Assembly (NCBI RefSeq): GCF_011764505.1
Contig: NZ_AP022839.1
Coordinates: 3,227,501-3,291,500 of the forward strand
Reading direction: 5' to 3'
Origin: Legionella antarctica
Lineage (GTDB): Bacteria; Pseudomonadota; Gammaproteobacteria; Legionellales; Legionellaceae
Length of the DNA stretch: 64,000 bases
The number at the start of each line of letters is the position of its first letter. Position 1 is the stretch's first letter. This document shows, piece after piece, positions 55,223 through 63,664 of this stretch. The position numbers and the translations under genes were made by a program. Below the pieces are notes generated by a model. That model did not search any database. It worked only from the letters and a program-made list of their open reading frames with translations, and was not told the origin of the DNA.

Positions 55223-55299
55223 TGACTTACCCACAAGGCCCACAGGCCTATACGAGAAAGTGAAGCTCTCCTGACCTGTGGACTTGTGGATAAGTCATT
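55223..55299. repeat. Large inverted repeat in the 3' part of the IS3 element
   Basis: Two arms of about 26 bp, ATGACTTACCCACAAG... (from 55223) and ...CTTGTGGATAAGTCAT (to 55299), pair with three mismatches around a loop of some 25 nt. The right arm contains TGTGGATAA, a perfect DnaA-box consensus; the left arm has it with one change. The stretch 55204-55509 otherwise has no gene. Confidence 0.7.
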
Positions 55300-55509
55300 C
55301 TGATAGAGTTGTGGTAAAATGACCTAAGACAATTCGTAGTAGCAATCACTATTCATACGGTATTGAGTAGGTTTAAATAGGTTAATTTGAGTGAATTTTT
55401 AACTATAAATGATGGATGAATAGCTCTTATTTTTCCTTAATTTTGTTCCAGACATGCGGACCCATATCACAATTCGTTCTCTGAGCGATTTAATAGAGAA
55501 ATTATACCC

Positions 55510-56592
55510 ATGGGAAAAATCAGACGACTTGTTATTCTTGTTAATGGAACGGTCTCCATAACACAGAAAAAACCAGCTAAAGCAGGTAATTTCGGCTTTT
55601 TTAATCTTAGTAAGGCAGCAACCTGGTTGATGCATGATCCAAGTAATTTTATTAGTCAATTGTCGGAGCATTGCAAAGAAAAAAACATGCTTATTCTCGA
55701 TGGCCCTGGAACAGATGTTACTGCTCCAGAGGGGTCGTTATTAAAATCAATGGGGGCCATGATCGATGGCCATATTGGTAATGGCGGACTTAATGCTAAT
55801 CTTGAAAGAATAAAACAATTTTTAGAGCAACATTCGAAACAAGCGCTACAAGCAGATGAAACATTGAGCATTTGCGCTGTTGGCTGGAGTCGAGGTGGGT
55901 TTATGTTGATTCAAATAAAAAGCTGGCTTGAACAAAAATCAGCACAGGGGGATATCAAACTACACGCTGCGAATTTTCATTGTATCGATTCAGTAATAGG
56001 CGGTCCTACCGACAGACTGCGATATCTCTTCAGAAAAGAGATAGATTATAAAAAAACTCCAATTAATATTGGGGTGCATAGCTATTTGTCACACACTGGC
56101 AATCTCAATATATGGGCATCTCTCATTAGGTATCTTCCTGAAAAATATCAGATAAACTTGCCTTTCTTTAGTGCAATTCTCGATAATACTCAAAATACAA
56201 CCTACTCTATTAGTGGGCAAGAATATACTCATAGTTCGGTTAAATGGCTATTCCCGGCAACTCACGAAGCGCTGGTTGGGAGGCCCAAAAACCAATCTGA
56301 CCAATGGGCAGGAGATATTGTTCTGGCTGAAATTGTTCGTAATTTCATGGATCGTTCCTTTGCCCTTGATGAATCCTGGGCACAAAAGACGATTACCAAA
56401 GGACAAATTGGACTAGAGCAGCTACGTCAAAGCAATATATCTTTGGTAAGCTGCAGAAAATATTTGGATTTTGATAATCTTACAACCACTGTTTTTGGCA
56501 GAGTACCCAGAGAAAGCGATAAAATTAATTCATTTATGGATATCAGCGATTTTTCCCCGGAACCCGAATGTGATGGAAAGGCAAGGCCATGA
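55510..56592 (+). CDS. Alpha/beta-hydrolase-like protein (DUF2235-like), possible effector
   Basis: A 360-residue soluble protein. It begins with a strand-loop VILVNGTVSITQ. The nucleophile elbow GWSRGGFM appears at about residue 129, preceded by ILDGPGTDV and a segment with GHIGNGGLNANLER. This matches DUF2235-type phospholipase-like hydrolases seen among T6SS or Dot/Icm effectors. A candidate final His is in THEALVG. There is no signal peptide. The ribosome-binding site is weak. The start is 58 bp past the IS3 end, so its native promoter may have been displaced. Enzyme class is an inference. Confidence 0.65.
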   Translation: MGKIRRLVILVNGTVSITQKKPAKAGNFGFFNLSKAATWLMHDPSNFISQLSEHCKEKNMLILDGPGTDVTAPEGSLLKSMGAMIDGHIGNGGLNANLERIKQFLEQHSKQALQADETLSICAVGWSRGGFMLIQIKSWLEQKSAQGDIKLHAANFHCIDSVIGGPTDRLRYLFRKEIDYKKTPINIGVHSYLSHTGNLNIWASLIRYLPEKYQINLPFFSAILDNTQNTTYSISGQEYTHSSVKWLFPATHEALVGRPKNQSDQWAGDIVLAEIVRNFMDRSFALDESWAQKTITKGQIGLEQLRQSNISLVSCRKYLDFDNLTTTVFGRVPRESDKINSFMDISDFSPEPECDGKARP

Positions 56593-56770
56593 TTTCTTAT
56601 CTAAAATTATCCAGGTATCAGGAAAATCAAGATGAAGACAGCATCCTGTCAAGCAAGTAAATTTGTTAGTATATATTCAACTCCATTCTATTTAATTATA
56701 TGATATCAGATGATGCGTTGACCTAAATCAGGCAGCGACTTTTTATTTTACATTATTGGAGGACTTGATC

Positions 56771-56845
56771 ATGAGACAGGTACCTGAATTACTAATTTCT
56801 TTCCGCATTTTTGTTCGTTTTCTCCTGCACAGGAGAACTGTATGA
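56771..56845 (+). CDS. 24-residue leader peptide coupled to panB
   Basis: A short frame starting at ATG 56771, eight bases after a perfect GGAGG (56758-56762), encodes MRQVPELLISFRIF and ends in a basic tail HRRTV. Its TGA overlaps the panB ATG (ATGA at 56842-56845). The peptide is too short for a folded enzyme; regulation of panB translation by coupling is the likely purpose. See the hairpin entry at 56820. Confidence 0.6.
   Translation: MRQVPELLISFRIFVRFLLHRRTV
56820..56837 (+). promoter_or_regulatory. Hairpin sequestering the panB ribosome-binding site
   Basis: TTCTCCTG (56820-56827) and CAGGAGAA (56830-56837) form a perfect dyad whose right arm contains the AGGAG of panB. It lies inside the coding frame of the leader peptide, so ribosomes reading the leader would open it just before the panB start. 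Confidence 0.6.
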
Positions 56846-57630
56846 AAATCCTGGATTTTAAAAGAAAAAAACAAGAGCATCATAAAATTTCTATGATAAC
56901 CTGCTACGATTATCCGTCAGCATGCATCGTTGCCGAATCGAATATCGATTGTGCTTTGGTAGGAGACTCTGTAGCCATGGCAGTACATGGCCATGACACG
57001 ACCATTATGGCCACTATAGAGATGATGATACTGCATACTCAAGCAGTTGCTCGAGGACTAAAGAAACAATTTTTAATCAGTGATCTGCCTTTTTTAAGCC
57101 ATAAATGCTCCCAAACCCATACTATTGAACACGTGAAAAGCTTGCTCCAGGCAGGAGCTCATGCAGTTAAAATTGAAGGTGCAGATAACGATACATGCCA
57201 AACGATCGCTCATTTAGTAAAAGCCGGAGTACCAGTCATGGGGCATATAGGATTAACCCCACAGTCCATTCATCAATTGGGTGGTTTTAAAGTACAAGGT
57301 AAAAATCAAGAACAAGCAGAAAATTTATTACAACAAGCCCTGGATTTAGAACAGGCAGGGTGTTTTGCTCTAGTCATTGAATGTGTACCCCAACTTCTGG
57401 CCAAGACTATAACCAGCGCGCTAGCAATACCAAGTATAGGAATTGGTGCAGGCTCAGATACTGATGGCCAAGTGCTTGTTTGGCACGATATACTCGGTTT
57501 ACAAACTTCATTTAACCCGAAATTTGTCAAACGATATGCCAATGGAAAAGACCTTTTTGTCGGAGCTCTAAATTCTTACGTACAACAAGTACAGCAAGAA
57601 CATTTCCCTACAGCTGAATACGCTTTTTAA
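56842..57630 (+). CDS. panB: 3-methyl-2-oxobutanoate hydroxymethyltransferase
   Basis: First committed enzyme of pantothenate synthesis; adds a hydroxymethyl group from methylene-THF to alpha-ketoisovalerate. The 262-residue protein has [37 protein letters not shown] (Mg site), [29 protein letters not shown], and [23 protein letters not shown], all canonical. The start overlaps a leader ORF by ATGA; AGGAG lies seven bases upstream. panC follows after 16 bp. Confidence 0.97.
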   Translation: MKILDFKRKKQEHHKISMITCYDYPSACIVAESNIDCALVGDSVAMAVHGHDTTIMATIEMMILHTQAVARGLKKQFLISDLPFLSHKCSQTHTIEHVKSLLQAGAHAVKIEGADNDTCQTIAHLVKAGVPVMGHIGLTPQSIHQLGGFKVQGKNQEQAENLLQQALDLEQAGCFALVIECVPQLLAKTITSALAIPSIGIGAGSDTDGQVLVWHDILGLQTSFNPKFVKRYANGKDLFVGALNSYVQQVQQEHFPTAEYAF

Positions 57631-57646
57631 TAAAGAGAGCAAAAAA

Positions 57647-58417
57647 ATGCAAATTATTTCTAATCTAAATGACTGGGTAAGCTTGCGTACTAGTTTACCC
57701 AATGATCGTACTCTAGGCTTTGTGCCAACTATGGGCAATTTACATGCGGGACATGCCTCTTTATTTTTAGCCAGTAGTAAGGAAAATAACCACACTATTG
57801 CCAGTTTATTTATTAATCCAACTCAATTTAATAAGCCAGATGACTTTACCCATTATCCGCGCACTCAAGAGGCTGATATCGAACTTATGGCCAATTCTGG
57901 AGTGAGCTTTTGCTTTATACCTACCGAACAAGAGATTTATGCCGATAAGTACACGTATCAAATTCAGGAAAATCAACTCTGCCAATTGATGGAAGGCAAA
58001 TACAGACCAGGTCATTTTAATGGTGTATTAACCGTTGTGATGAAACTGCTCAATTTAACACGTCCAAACAGAGCCTATTTTGGTGAAAAGGATTATCAAC
58101 AATATTTGTTAATTCAGGGAATGGTTAAATCACTTTTTATGAATATAGAGATAAAAGCCTGTCCTATTGTTCGTGAAACCAGTGGACTAGCATACAGCTC
58201 GCGAAATAACAGACTAACTAAAGAACAACGAATCCTTGCAAATCAATTTGCATCTATATTCCATCAGAACAAGCCTTGTGCCATGATAATTGAGGAGTTA
58301 ACTGCAGCAGGTATTGTAGTAGAATATATTGAAGAATACCAAAACAGAAGATTTGCGGCAGTTATGATAGGCGATATTCGTTTAATTGATAATTATTTTT
58401 TACAACAAAATCTTTAA
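57647..58417 (+). CDS. panC: Pantothenate synthetase
   Basis: Condenses pantoate with beta-alanine using ATP. The 256-residue protein has the HxGH motif in [58 protein letters not shown] and SSRNNRL with the KMSKS-like loop. Slightly shorter than the E. coli enzyme (283) in the C-terminal domain. GAGAG precedes ATG 57647. Two-gene operon with panB; panD and panE are not in the window. Confidence 0.96.
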   Translation: MQIISNLNDWVSLRTSLPNDRTLGFVPTMGNLHAGHASLFLASSKENNHTIASLFINPTQFNKPDDFTHYPRTQEADIELMANSGVSFCFIPTEQEIYADKYTYQIQENQLCQLMEGKYRPGHFNGVLTVVMKLLNLTRPNRAYFGEKDYQQYLLIQGMVKSLFMNIEIKACPIVRETSGLAYSSRNNRLTKEQRILANQFASIFHQNKPCAMIIEELTAAGIVVEYIEEYQNRRFAAVMIGDIRLIDNYFLQQNL

Positions 58418-58583
58418 CCGCAACATCGCACAGTATGCACGTTACCAGGAGCAAAAACTATTTCACAAAAAACACTGATTCATGATTAAATTTCATGACG
58501 AACTTTAAGAAAATACGGCACTTGGGTTTTTCAAAAAAAATCGAAAATCACACAATCGATTGATGACTGTATTCAGGATGAAT

Positions 58584-59141
58584 ATGATTGAAACAAATTG
58601 GCATGTAATTACTGGCGCTCCCTCTTCTGGAAAAACCACTTTAATTAACCAATTAGCAGCTGAGGGTTATTCCATAGCTCCTGAGGTTGCCAGAGAGTAT
58701 ATTGAGCGGTTATTGGCTAATAATCATACTTTAGCTGATATTCGCCGAGATACGCATCAATTACAGCGAGGAATCCTTGCAGTTGCACTTAAAAGAGAAA
58801 GGCATCTAAAAACAGATCAATTAATTTTTTTCGATAGAGGCACTGCCGATAGCCTGGGCTATTTTAATTACTATAATTTAGATGCGGCTCATATAACTCA
58901 AAACCTTCAAAAAACAAGATATAAAAAAATATTTTACTGCCATCAATTGCCGGTAGAATACGATAAAGTCCGTGTTGAAAATAATTCAAGTGCTAAAAAA
59001 ATAGGAGATTTTATTTATCAAGCATACATTAAGCTTGATTATCAATTAATAGAGTTACCAGCCATTCCCGTAGATCAACGTATGGATATCATCTTGACTC
59101 ATATCCAACCTGATTTAAAATCCACGATTAAAGAATTTTAA
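58584..59141 (+). CDS. P-loop AAA ATPase/kinase (AAA_28 family)
   Basis: A 185-residue protein with Walker A TGAPSSGKTTLINQL (about 8-22), APEVAREYIERLL, and FFDRGTADSLGYFNYYNL, matching the AAA_28/NadR-kinase-like group of small nucleotide-binding proteins. ATG 58584 is chosen because CAGGA sits six bases before; ATG 58578 and ATG 58560 are in frame. Substrate is unknown. It follows panC by about 165 bp and appears to be a separate unit. Confidence 0.8.
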   Translation: MIETNWHVITGAPSSGKTTLINQLAAEGYSIAPEVAREYIERLLANNHTLADIRRDTHQLQRGILAVALKRERHLKTDQLIFFDRGTADSLGYFNYYNLDAAHITQNLQKTRYKKIFYCHQLPVEYDKVRVENNSSAKKIGDFIYQAYIKLDYQLIELPAIPVDQRMDIILTHIQPDLKSTIKEF

Positions 59142-59337
59142 CAGGGATCTGGTACTGGAATAAGGGGATGAAATCAAATTCGACGGTTTGGAAAAACCTG
59201 CATTACACCGCGCAAAATGCGGCAACATTTGATTACGGCAAACCAAAGCAATTTAGGAAGAACCTCCTCACAACGTACAGAGCAATAGCCAATTAATCTA
59301 TTGGATAATAGATTATGGGTATTTCCAATTCTGGCAA

Positions 59338-60762
59338 TTATTTTACCTTTTGGTTGTACATTGTTATTGCCGCAGCAAGAACAGCCGCTTTATGTTGCGG
59401 TAAGGATTTGTTGGAATACTTTAACCACTCCGGATGAGCATCAACCAATCCCGTAGTGAACCCCCCCTGCTGAAACTCTTCCGATTGAATCATTTCCAAA
59501 TAATAGGGAATGGTAGTTTTAACACCGAACATACGCATTTCATCTAAAGCACGACGCGCACGGCGTAACACAGAAGACCAATCAAGAGCCCAAACGGTTA
59601 ATTTCGCGCATAAAGAATCATAATCAGGGGGGATGCTATAGCCAGTATAAACTGCACTATCTGTCCGAACTCCGGGTCCTCCGGGTGGATAATAGCGGGT
59701 TATCCGACCAAAACTGGGTAAAAAATCATTTTGAGGGTCTTCTGCATTTATACGAAACTCAATAGCACAACCAGTGCGCTTAATTTGCTCCTGAGACATA
59801 GCAAGACGCTCTCCTGCTGCAATTCGTATTTGCTGCTGTACAATATCGATCCCGGTGATTTGCTCGGTTACTGGATGCTCTACCTGCAATCTGGTATTCA
59901 TTTCCATAAAATAGGGTCGATTTTGTTCATCCAATATAAATTCGACTGTACCAGCATTAGTGTAGCCGACTTCCCTGGCCGCTTTTATAGCATCACTATA
60001 AAGCTGTTCTCGTATACCGTTATCCAGGCATGGGGCAGGAGCAATTTCGACTAATTTCTGATGGCGACGCTGGACAGAGCAGTCTCGCTCAAAAAGATGC
60101 AACAGTGTACCGAAATGATCCCCTAAAATTTGTACTTCTATATGACGTGGGTTTACAATAAACTGCTCCATATAAACATGAGCATCTCCGAAAGATTTCT
60201 GAGCCTCTGATTGAACACGAGCAAATTGCTGTCTGACTTCACTAGCACCATGACATAATCTTATCCCTCGTCCACCCCCACCAAAAGTCGCTTTGAGCAG
60301 TACTGGGTATCCCAGCATTTTGGCACAGACAACAGCATCTTCTGCCGTATCCAGATTGCCCTCACTTCCAGGAACGGTACGGATACCCGCCCTGCGCATA
60401 GCCTCCCTTGCGGCAATTTTCGACCCCATAGTCTTTATCACTGAAGAAGATGGGCCAATGAATACAATTCCTGCCTTTTCGCAGGCGGCGGCAAACTCAG
60501 CATTTTCGGATAAAAATCCATACCCGGGATGAATAGCCTCACATCCGGTTTCACGAGCACATTCTATTATTCGTTGCCCGTTAAGATAAGCCTCTAGAGG
60601 TTTTTTACTCAAACAATGAGCATGGGAAGCCCTTTTCACATGAAGAGAAAATTGGTCTGCTTCACTGTAAATAGCAACGGGCGCGATACCCATTTCGTTG
60701 CAAGCACGAACAATACGCAGAGCGATTTCACCACGGTTTGCAACGAGAATCTTTTTAAACAT
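59338..60762 (-). CDS. Biotin carboxylase (AccC/PycA-type subunit)
   Basis: Carboxylates biotin using ATP and bicarbonate. The 474-residue ATP-grasp enzyme has FKKILVANRGEIALRIVRAC, HPGYGFLSENAEFA, the glycine-rich FGGGGRGI loop, FERDCSVQRRHQKLVE and FMEMNTRLQVEHPVTE. It is some 25 residues longer than canonical AccC, with the tail HPEWLKYSNK extending to YNQKVK, as in separate-subunit pyruvate carboxylase (PycA). No biotin carboxyl carrier gene is adjacent. It follows a dienelactone hydrolase gene by 8 bp and is cotranscribed. AccC versus PycA is left open. Confidence 0.85.
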   Translation of the reverse strand: MFKKILVANRGEIALRIVRACNEMGIAPVAIYSEADQFSLHVKRASHAHCLSKKPLEAYLNGQRIIECARETGCEAIHPGYGFLSENAEFAAACEKAGIVFIGPSSSVIKTMGSKIAAREAMRRAGIRTVPGSEGNLDTAEDAVVCAKMLGYPVLLKATFGGGGRGIRLCHGASEVRQQFARVQSEAQKSFGDAHVYMEQFIVNPRHIEVQILGDHFGTLLHLFERDCSVQRRHQKLVEIAPAPCLDNGIREQLYSDAIKAAREVGYTNAGTVEFILDEQNRPYFMEMNTRLQVEHPVTEQITGIDIVQQQIRIAAGERLAMSQEQIKRTGCAIEFRINAEDPQNDFLPSFGRITRYYPPGGPGVRTDSAVYTGYSIPPDYDSLCAKLTVWALDWSSVLRRARRALDEMRMFGVKTTIPYYLEMIQSEEFQQGGFTTGLVDAHPEWLKYSNKSLPQHKAAVLAAAITMYNQKVK

Positions 60763-60770
60763 TTTACTCC

Positions 60771-61481
60771 TTAGAAAATCTCGCGTAAAAAATTGGTCAT
60801 CGCCAACCAGGAACGTTGCTCTGCAAGCTGATTATAAAGTATTCCAGAATCTGCATCCTGTGCCTGCGGATTAGTAAAACCATGCTGCACATTTCCATAC
60901 ATATGCACCTGCCAATCCACTCTCGCTTGCGTCATTTCCTGACAAAATACGTTAACCTGCTCTGGCCTGACCATAGGATCATCGTAACCATGCAAAACCA
61001 GAACTTTAGCCTTGATTTTTTCAACCTGAAAATTTTCTGGTTTGCCAAGCAGCCCATGAAAACTTATGGCTCCTTTAATATCTGCTCCTGAACGAGCCAA
61101 ATCCAGCGCGCATAATCCACCAAAACAAAAACCAATCACCGCAACACGGTTTTTATCTACCTCAGGCCTGTTAATCAGGGCATCAAAGGCTGCATTAATT
61201 CTAATTCGCAACTGCTCACGGTCAGAAATCAACGGCTCTATGAGTGCTTGCTTTTCATCGGTGGAAGTCGCAACAAGTCCTTCACCAAACATATCTACGG
61301 CAAATCCGACATACCCCATCTTTGCAAACAATTGTGCTTTTTGACAGGCAAATTCATTTCGTCCACTCCAATCATGGGCCACAATAACTGCAGGACGAGG
61401 TTTTTTAATCTTATCCTCATAAGCTATAAAACCATGTAAATCGAGTTTGCCATCATGATAAATATAATTTGATGTATGCAT
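60771..61481 (-). CDS. Dienelactone hydrolase family protein
   Basis: A 236-residue alpha/beta hydrolase of the DLH type. The nucleophile is Cys or Ser in the elbow GFCFGGLCAL, with acid in HGYDDPMV and His in YGNVQHGFTNPQA. ATG 61481 is chosen for the AGAGGA seven bases upstream; longer in-frame starts lack it. It precedes the biotin carboxylase gene on the same strand. Homologues with this elbow (G-x-C-x-G-G) act on carboxymethylenebutenolide-like or ester substrates; the actual substrate is unknown. Confidence 0.85.
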   Translation of the reverse strand: MHTSNYIYHDGKLDLHGFIAYEDKIKKPRPAVIVAHDWSGRNEFACQKAQLFAKMGYVGFAVDMFGEGLVATSTDEKQALIEPLISDREQLRIRINAAFDALINRPEVDKNRVAVIGFCFGGLCALDLARSGADIKGAISFHGLLGKPENFQVEKIKAKVLVLHGYDDPMVRPEQVNVFCQEMTQARVDWQVHMYGNVQHGFTNPQAQDADSGILYNQLAEQRSWLAMTNFLREIF

Positions 61482-61946
61482 AAAAAATTCCTCTAAACTA
61501 TAAAACCAGTCTAGGTTAATCATTTCAAAAGTCCAGTAATTTAACCTGAATTCCGCAATCGAATCCACCGGAAAGATACAATGTACTGAATTTTAATGTA
61601 CTTTAATCATATAGGTATTAACTATTCCTGAAAATATTTAACGTCAGTTATGGATAAGATGCTTATTAAACCCAGCCACTATCTCGATCCGTTCGCCCTG
61701 AGGAGTCACTTTAGCGACGTCTCGAAGGGTTCTGCTACAGTGCCTAGCCTTCGAGACGGGCTAAAGCCCTCCTCAGGCCGAACGGAGCAAGGTAAAATCT
61801 GAGTTCCTTAGCCATAACTCACGTTATTTATCAAAGAAAAGGTAAAATCAGCGCATTAAAAACATCACTGCAATTTAGCCTTTTGAAATTTGACCTAAAA
61901 TAAAAATTTTAGTCTAAACTAAAAGTAAATTGTAAGGGATATCATC
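61482..61946. other. Intergenic region with a large palindromic repeat
   Basis: 465 bp between divergent genes. The middle is filled by the palindrome listed at 61688. The rest is AT-rich; I saw no second feature. Confidence 0.5.
61688..61786. repeat. REP-type palindrome of about 40-bp arms
   Basis: The left arm 61688-61728 (TCCGTTCGCCCTGAGGAG... to CTCGAAGG) matches the complement of the right arm 61748-61786 with a few mismatches and a 19-nt loop. The wording CTTCGAGAC... CTCAGGCCGAACGGA resembles the CTTCGAC-AGGCTCAG-GACGAACGG palindromes scattered over many proteobacterial genomes. Confidence 0.75.
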
Positions 61947-62813
61947 ATGATGACTGATTCAATCACTTATCTGCGAGATTTATTGCACGCCCAGTTATGC
62001 TATCAATTTTTTATTACTCCGATCCATCTGCCAATAGAAAAGAAATATCGGGATTTTGCCAAAATGGCTTGTGAGTTTATTGAGGACAAACGCAGCGAGG
62101 TGATTCATCAGGAGATGCCCCGTCATCATGTGTTGCATCGCTTTATCCCCCCTGATAATACTGCAGCTAAAAAAGTTCTTATTACGCATGGATGGATATC
62201 GCGTGCTGCTTATATGATCAAGTTGATAAAGGCACTTCATCAACAAGGTTATGATGTGTATGCTCTTGATTTTCCGGCACACGGAGAATCTAAAGGCCTT
62301 CAACTTCCATGGCCTGATGCTGTTGCCATTTTAAAGGAAATCATGAATCAACATGGCCCCTTCTACGGAGTTATAGGACATTCTTTCGGTGGATCGATGT
62401 TATTAAATACGCTTAATTTAGCGGGTCAACGTCCCGAATGGCAATTAAAACATACGCCTGAGCGTGCGGTACTTATCGCATCGCCTACCCGCATGCGCAG
62501 CCCAATAAATACGATAGCCAGGCGCTTTAAACTGACTGGAAATGGGTACCTACAACTGCGTGAGTTAATTCGTCAACAAGCCGAAATAGACCTGAATATG
62601 ATTCAATTGCGTCGCTTCGTTACCCAAATGCTAGATATGCCTTTTTTATGTATACATGGTGAGCAAGACAGCACCATTAACCCTAAAGAGTCGATTGTAT
62701 TTTGCAGGGAATATAAAAACGCTAACTTAACGTTATTACCAGAAGCAGATCATGTTAGCGTTTTAATAGATGACCGTGTAGAACAACTGGTCTGTGATTT
62801 TTTTGAAAATTAA
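61947..62813 (+). CDS. Alpha/beta hydrolase fold protein
   Basis: A 288-residue hydrolase with [24 protein letters not shown], the elbow GHSFGGSM (nucleophile Ser), an acid in [12 protein letters not shown] and the final His in EADHVSVL, the full triad of the family. It resembles lysophospholipase/esterase-type proteins. The 3' end overlaps rpoH by 4 bp in convergent orientation. AAGGGA precedes ATG 61947. Substrate unknown. Confidence 0.85.
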   Translation: MMTDSITYLRDLLHAQLCYQFFITPIHLPIEKKYRDFAKMACEFIEDKRSEVIHQEMPRHHVLHRFIPPDNTAAKKVLITHGWISRAAYMIKLIKALHQQGYDVYALDFPAHGESKGLQLPWPDAVAILKEIMNQHGPFYGVIGHSFGGSMLLNTLNLAGQRPEWQLKHTPERAVLIASPTRMRSPINTIARRFKLTGNGYLQLRELIRQQAEIDLNMIQLRRFVTQMLDMPFLCIHGEQDSTINPKESIVFCREYKNANLTLLPEADHVSVLIDDRVEQLVCDFFEN

Positions 62814-63664
62814 TATTCCATATGTTGGCGTATTTTTTTCATGGCATTCTTTTCCAGTTGTCTGACTCGCTCAGCAGACACACCATATTTTTCTGCTAAA
62901 TCGTGCAGAGTTAATTTTTCCTCAGCTAACCAGCGTTGCTGTAAGATATCTCGGCTGCGCTCATCGAGCTGCTCCATAGCAAACATCAGTTTTTCACGAC
63001 CTTGATCACCTGTATCTTCTTTCTCCAGGACTAGCGCAGGATCATCATTAGCGTTAAACAAATACTGTTCCGGGGCTTTAAACGCATCATCACAATCATC
63101 AGCATCGCGGGCATGGTATGGTGAGTCCAGAGCATTTAAACGCTGTTCCATAACTAATACATCTTCACGGCTCACTCCTAAATCTTTAGCAACTGCGTCT
63201 ACTTCCTCACTACTAAACCAGCCCAACCGATTTTTCATCTGGCGCAAATTAAAAAACAATTTACGCTGGGCTTTAGTGGTAGCAATTTTAACAATTCGCC
63301 AGTTACGCAAAACAAACTCATGAATTTCTGCTTTAATCCAATGAACAGCAAAAGATACAAGACGAACCCCCATTTTAGGGTCAAAACGTTTTACTGCTTT
63401 CATTAAGCCTAGATTACCTTCCTGAATTAAATCATTTAAGGGTAGACCGTACCCCAAATAACCTCGGGCTACACGAACAACATAACGCAAATGAGCAAGA
63501 ACCAGGCGTCTTGCAGCTTCAATATCACCTTCAGAATGAAAACGCTCGGCACAAGCAATCTCTTCTTCCTGAGTGAGCATAGGAATTTGATTTACTCGAT
63601 GAATATAGGAATCGAGACTACCAACGGGTAGATTCATTGCAGCAAGTTGCAACTGTTGACTCAT
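62810..63664 (-). CDS. rpoH: RNA polymerase sigma-32 factor
   Basis: Heat-shock sigma factor. The 284-residue protein has region 1.2/2 ([55 protein letters not shown] with the DLIQEGN core), region 2.4 ([20 protein letters not shown]), the RpoH box [11 protein letters not shown] that marks sigma-32, and region 4.2 ([27 protein letters not shown]). ATG 63664 follows GGAGGAAG; a longer start is unlikely. The convergent hydrolase overlaps its stop. Neighbouring ftsX is not seen before the window end. Confidence 0.97.
   Translation of the reverse strand: MSQQLQLAAMNLPVGSLDSYIHRVNQIPMLTQEEEIACAERFHSEGDIEAARRLVLAHLRYVVRVARGYLGYGLPLNDLIQEGNLGLMKAVKRFDPKMGVRLVSFAVHWIKAEIHEFVLRNWRIVKIATTKAQRKLFFNLRQMKNRLGWFSSEEVDAVAKDLGVSREDVLVMEQRLNALDSPYHARDADDCDDAFKAPEQYLFNANDDPALVLEKEDTGDQGREKLMFAMEQLDERSRDILQQRWLAEEKLTLHDLAEKYGVSAERVRQLEKNAMKKIRQHMEY

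Larger units (their letters stand above)
54024..55452 (+). mobile_element. IS3-family insertion sequence
   Basis: A 1429-bp element. The left end begins TCTGGACACAAAAAAAGG and the right end closes with TTTTGTTCCAGA at 55441-55452. An AATAGCTCTT block lies inside both ends, so the inverted repeats extend imperfectly over about 35 bp. It carries orfA and orfB in overlapping frames. No target duplication could be confirmed, and the left end truncates an ArsR gene whose missing half is not seen on the right side. Confidence 0.8.
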
